Below, one piece after another: positions 63,254-64,000 of a stretch of DNA of 64,000 nt. Made by a program: the position numbers and the translations under genes. Location of the stretch: NCBI RefSeq assembly GCF_003173055.1, contig NZ_QGLF01000002.1, forward strand, positions 310,322-374,321, in the 5' to 3' direction. The DNA is from Zavarzinia compransoris. GTDB taxonomy: Bacteria > Pseudomonadota > Alphaproteobacteria > Zavarziniales > Zavarziniaceae. The notes under the pieces were generated by a model. The model was not told the origin of the DNA and searched no databases. It saw nothing but the letters and a program-made list of their open reading frames with translations. The first letter of the stretch is position 1. Every line of letters starts with the position of its first letter.

Positions 63254-64000
63254 ATGTTCGAGAACAAGACTTTTGGCCGTGCCCTGCTGGGGCGGACGCG
63301 CCGGGCGGTGGGGGCCCTGGCGATCGCGGCGCTTGCCGCCACCCTGCCGGGGGCGGTCGCGCAGGCGGACACCACCCTGCTGAACGTGTCGTATGATCCG
63401 ACCCGCGAGCTTTACAAGGACTTCAACGAAGCCTTCATCGCCTATTACAAGGCGGAAACCGGCGAGACCCTGACCATCCAGACCTCGCACGGCGGCTCGG
63501 GCAAGCAGGCCCGCTCGGTCATCGACGGCCTCGAGGCCGACGTGGTGACCCTGGCGCTCGCCTCCGACATCGACGCCATCGCCGACAAGGGCCTGGTGCC
63601 GCTGGACTGGCAGAAGCGCCTGGCCGACAACAGCTCGCCCTATATCTCGACCATCGTGTTCCTGGTCCGCAAGGGCAACCCGAAGAACATCAAGGACTGG
63701 GGCGACCTGGTGAATGACGGCGTCGAGGTGATCACGCCGAACCCGAAGACTTCGGGTGGGGCGCGCTGGAATTACCTGGCGGCCTGGGCCTATGCCCTGA
63801 AGCACAACAACAACGACCCGGAAAAGGCGAAGGAATTCGTCGCCAAGCTGTTCGCCCATGTCCCGGTGCTGGACACGGGCGCCCGCGGTTCGACCACCAC
63901 CTTCGTCCAGCGCGGCATCGGCGACGTGCTGCTGGCCTGGGAAAACGAAGCCTTCCTGGCGCTGAAGGAACTGGGCGCGGACCAGTTCGAGATCGTCGTG
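63254..64000 (+). CDS. Sulfate/thiosulfate ABC transporter substrate-binding protein (5' part)
   Basis: 249 codons are in the window and the gene continues past the right edge. A long signal peptide ends at PGAVAQA. The mature part begins [23 protein letters not shown] and has [83 protein letters not shown] and [26 protein letters not shown], the Sbp/CysP family pattern with sulfate-contacting residues. It should feed CysTWA permease genes, presumably just beyond the edge. Confidence 0.95.
   Translation, partial: MFENKTFGRALLGRTRRAVGALAIAALAATLPGAVAQADTTLLNVSYDPTRELYKDFNEAFIAYYKAETGETLTIQTSHGGSGKQARSVIDGLEADVVTLALASDIDAIADKGLVPLDWQKRLADNSSPYISTIVFLVRKGNPKNIKDWGDLVNDGVEVITPNPKTSGGARWNYLAAWAYALKHNNNDPEKAKEFVAKLFAHVPVLDTGARGSTTTFVQRGIGDVLLAWENEAFLALKELGADQFEIVV

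Overview
The window is 64 kb of GC-rich DNA from an alphaproteobacterium, most likely a free-living, flagellated, oxygen-respiring member of the Rhodospirillales or a neighbouring order. The genus cannot be fixed from this window. Pointers are a FixL-type haem-PAS kinase with FixJ, a CycM-type membrane-anchored cytochrome c, a FlbD-type flagellar activator, a 41-residue L36 of the alphaproteobacterial form, polar-flagellum FlhF and FlhG, and yej-type peptide importers. Coding density is very high. No insertion sequence, phage gene or CRISPR array was seen. No stretch above 300 bases lacks a gene; the longest gap, 32016-32307, holds only a short inverted repeat.

Region by region. 1-11.9 kb: housekeeping genes (ABC exporter fragment, frataxin CyaY, deacetylase, ParDE-like toxin-antitoxin, PCuAC copper chaperone with a DUF2946-like partner, the isoprenoid operon xseB-ispA-dxs, an orphan TAXI binding protein, a GST, and a paired M17 aminopeptidase and NlpC/P60 peptidase). 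11.9-16.85 kb: an iron-siderophore locus with an AraC regulator, a Fur-like box, a TonB-dependent receptor, an IroE/Fes-like esterase and a siderophore-interacting reductase broken by one in-frame TAG. 16.85-24.8 kb: a yejBEF microcin/oligopeptide importer with two tandem YejA-like binding proteins, preceded by cycM. 25-31.3 kb: kdsB-pheA, nudC, the SRP RNA with its own promoter and terminator, then dnaX-ebfC-recR. 31.4-40.9 kb: a YitT protein, a PAS-GGDEF-EAL protein, a thioesterase, a TetR regulator with a perfect operator-like palindrome ahead of a haloalkane dehalogenase, pyruvate kinase, a nitronate-monooxygenase-like protein and fixLJ. 40.9-51.6 kb: one leftward flagellar operon (fliF, fliG, fliH, fliN, flbD, flhA, flhF, flhG, fliK-like). 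51.7-60.2 kb: crotonase, rpmJ, HAD phosphatase, CorA, TetR, the mreBCD-mrdA cell-shape operon (rodA not adjacent) and tRNA-Lys(CTT). 60.2-64 kb: a HigBA toxin-antitoxin pair with palindromic operators, bfr and bfd iron-storage genes that share a 15-bp dyad, two very small ORFs, an Rrf2 regulator and the start of a sulfate-binding protein gene.

Iron handling is the strongest common theme. Dyads of one 7-1-7 architecture lie upstream of the TonB receptor, bfr and bfd, which fits one Fur-type regulator controlling uptake and storage. No wholly new multi-gene system is evident. The parts most worth a second look are the decaying siderophore locus, the Rrf2-sulfate region with its tiny membrane ORF, the paired YejA proteins, and several perfect inverted repeats in promoters.
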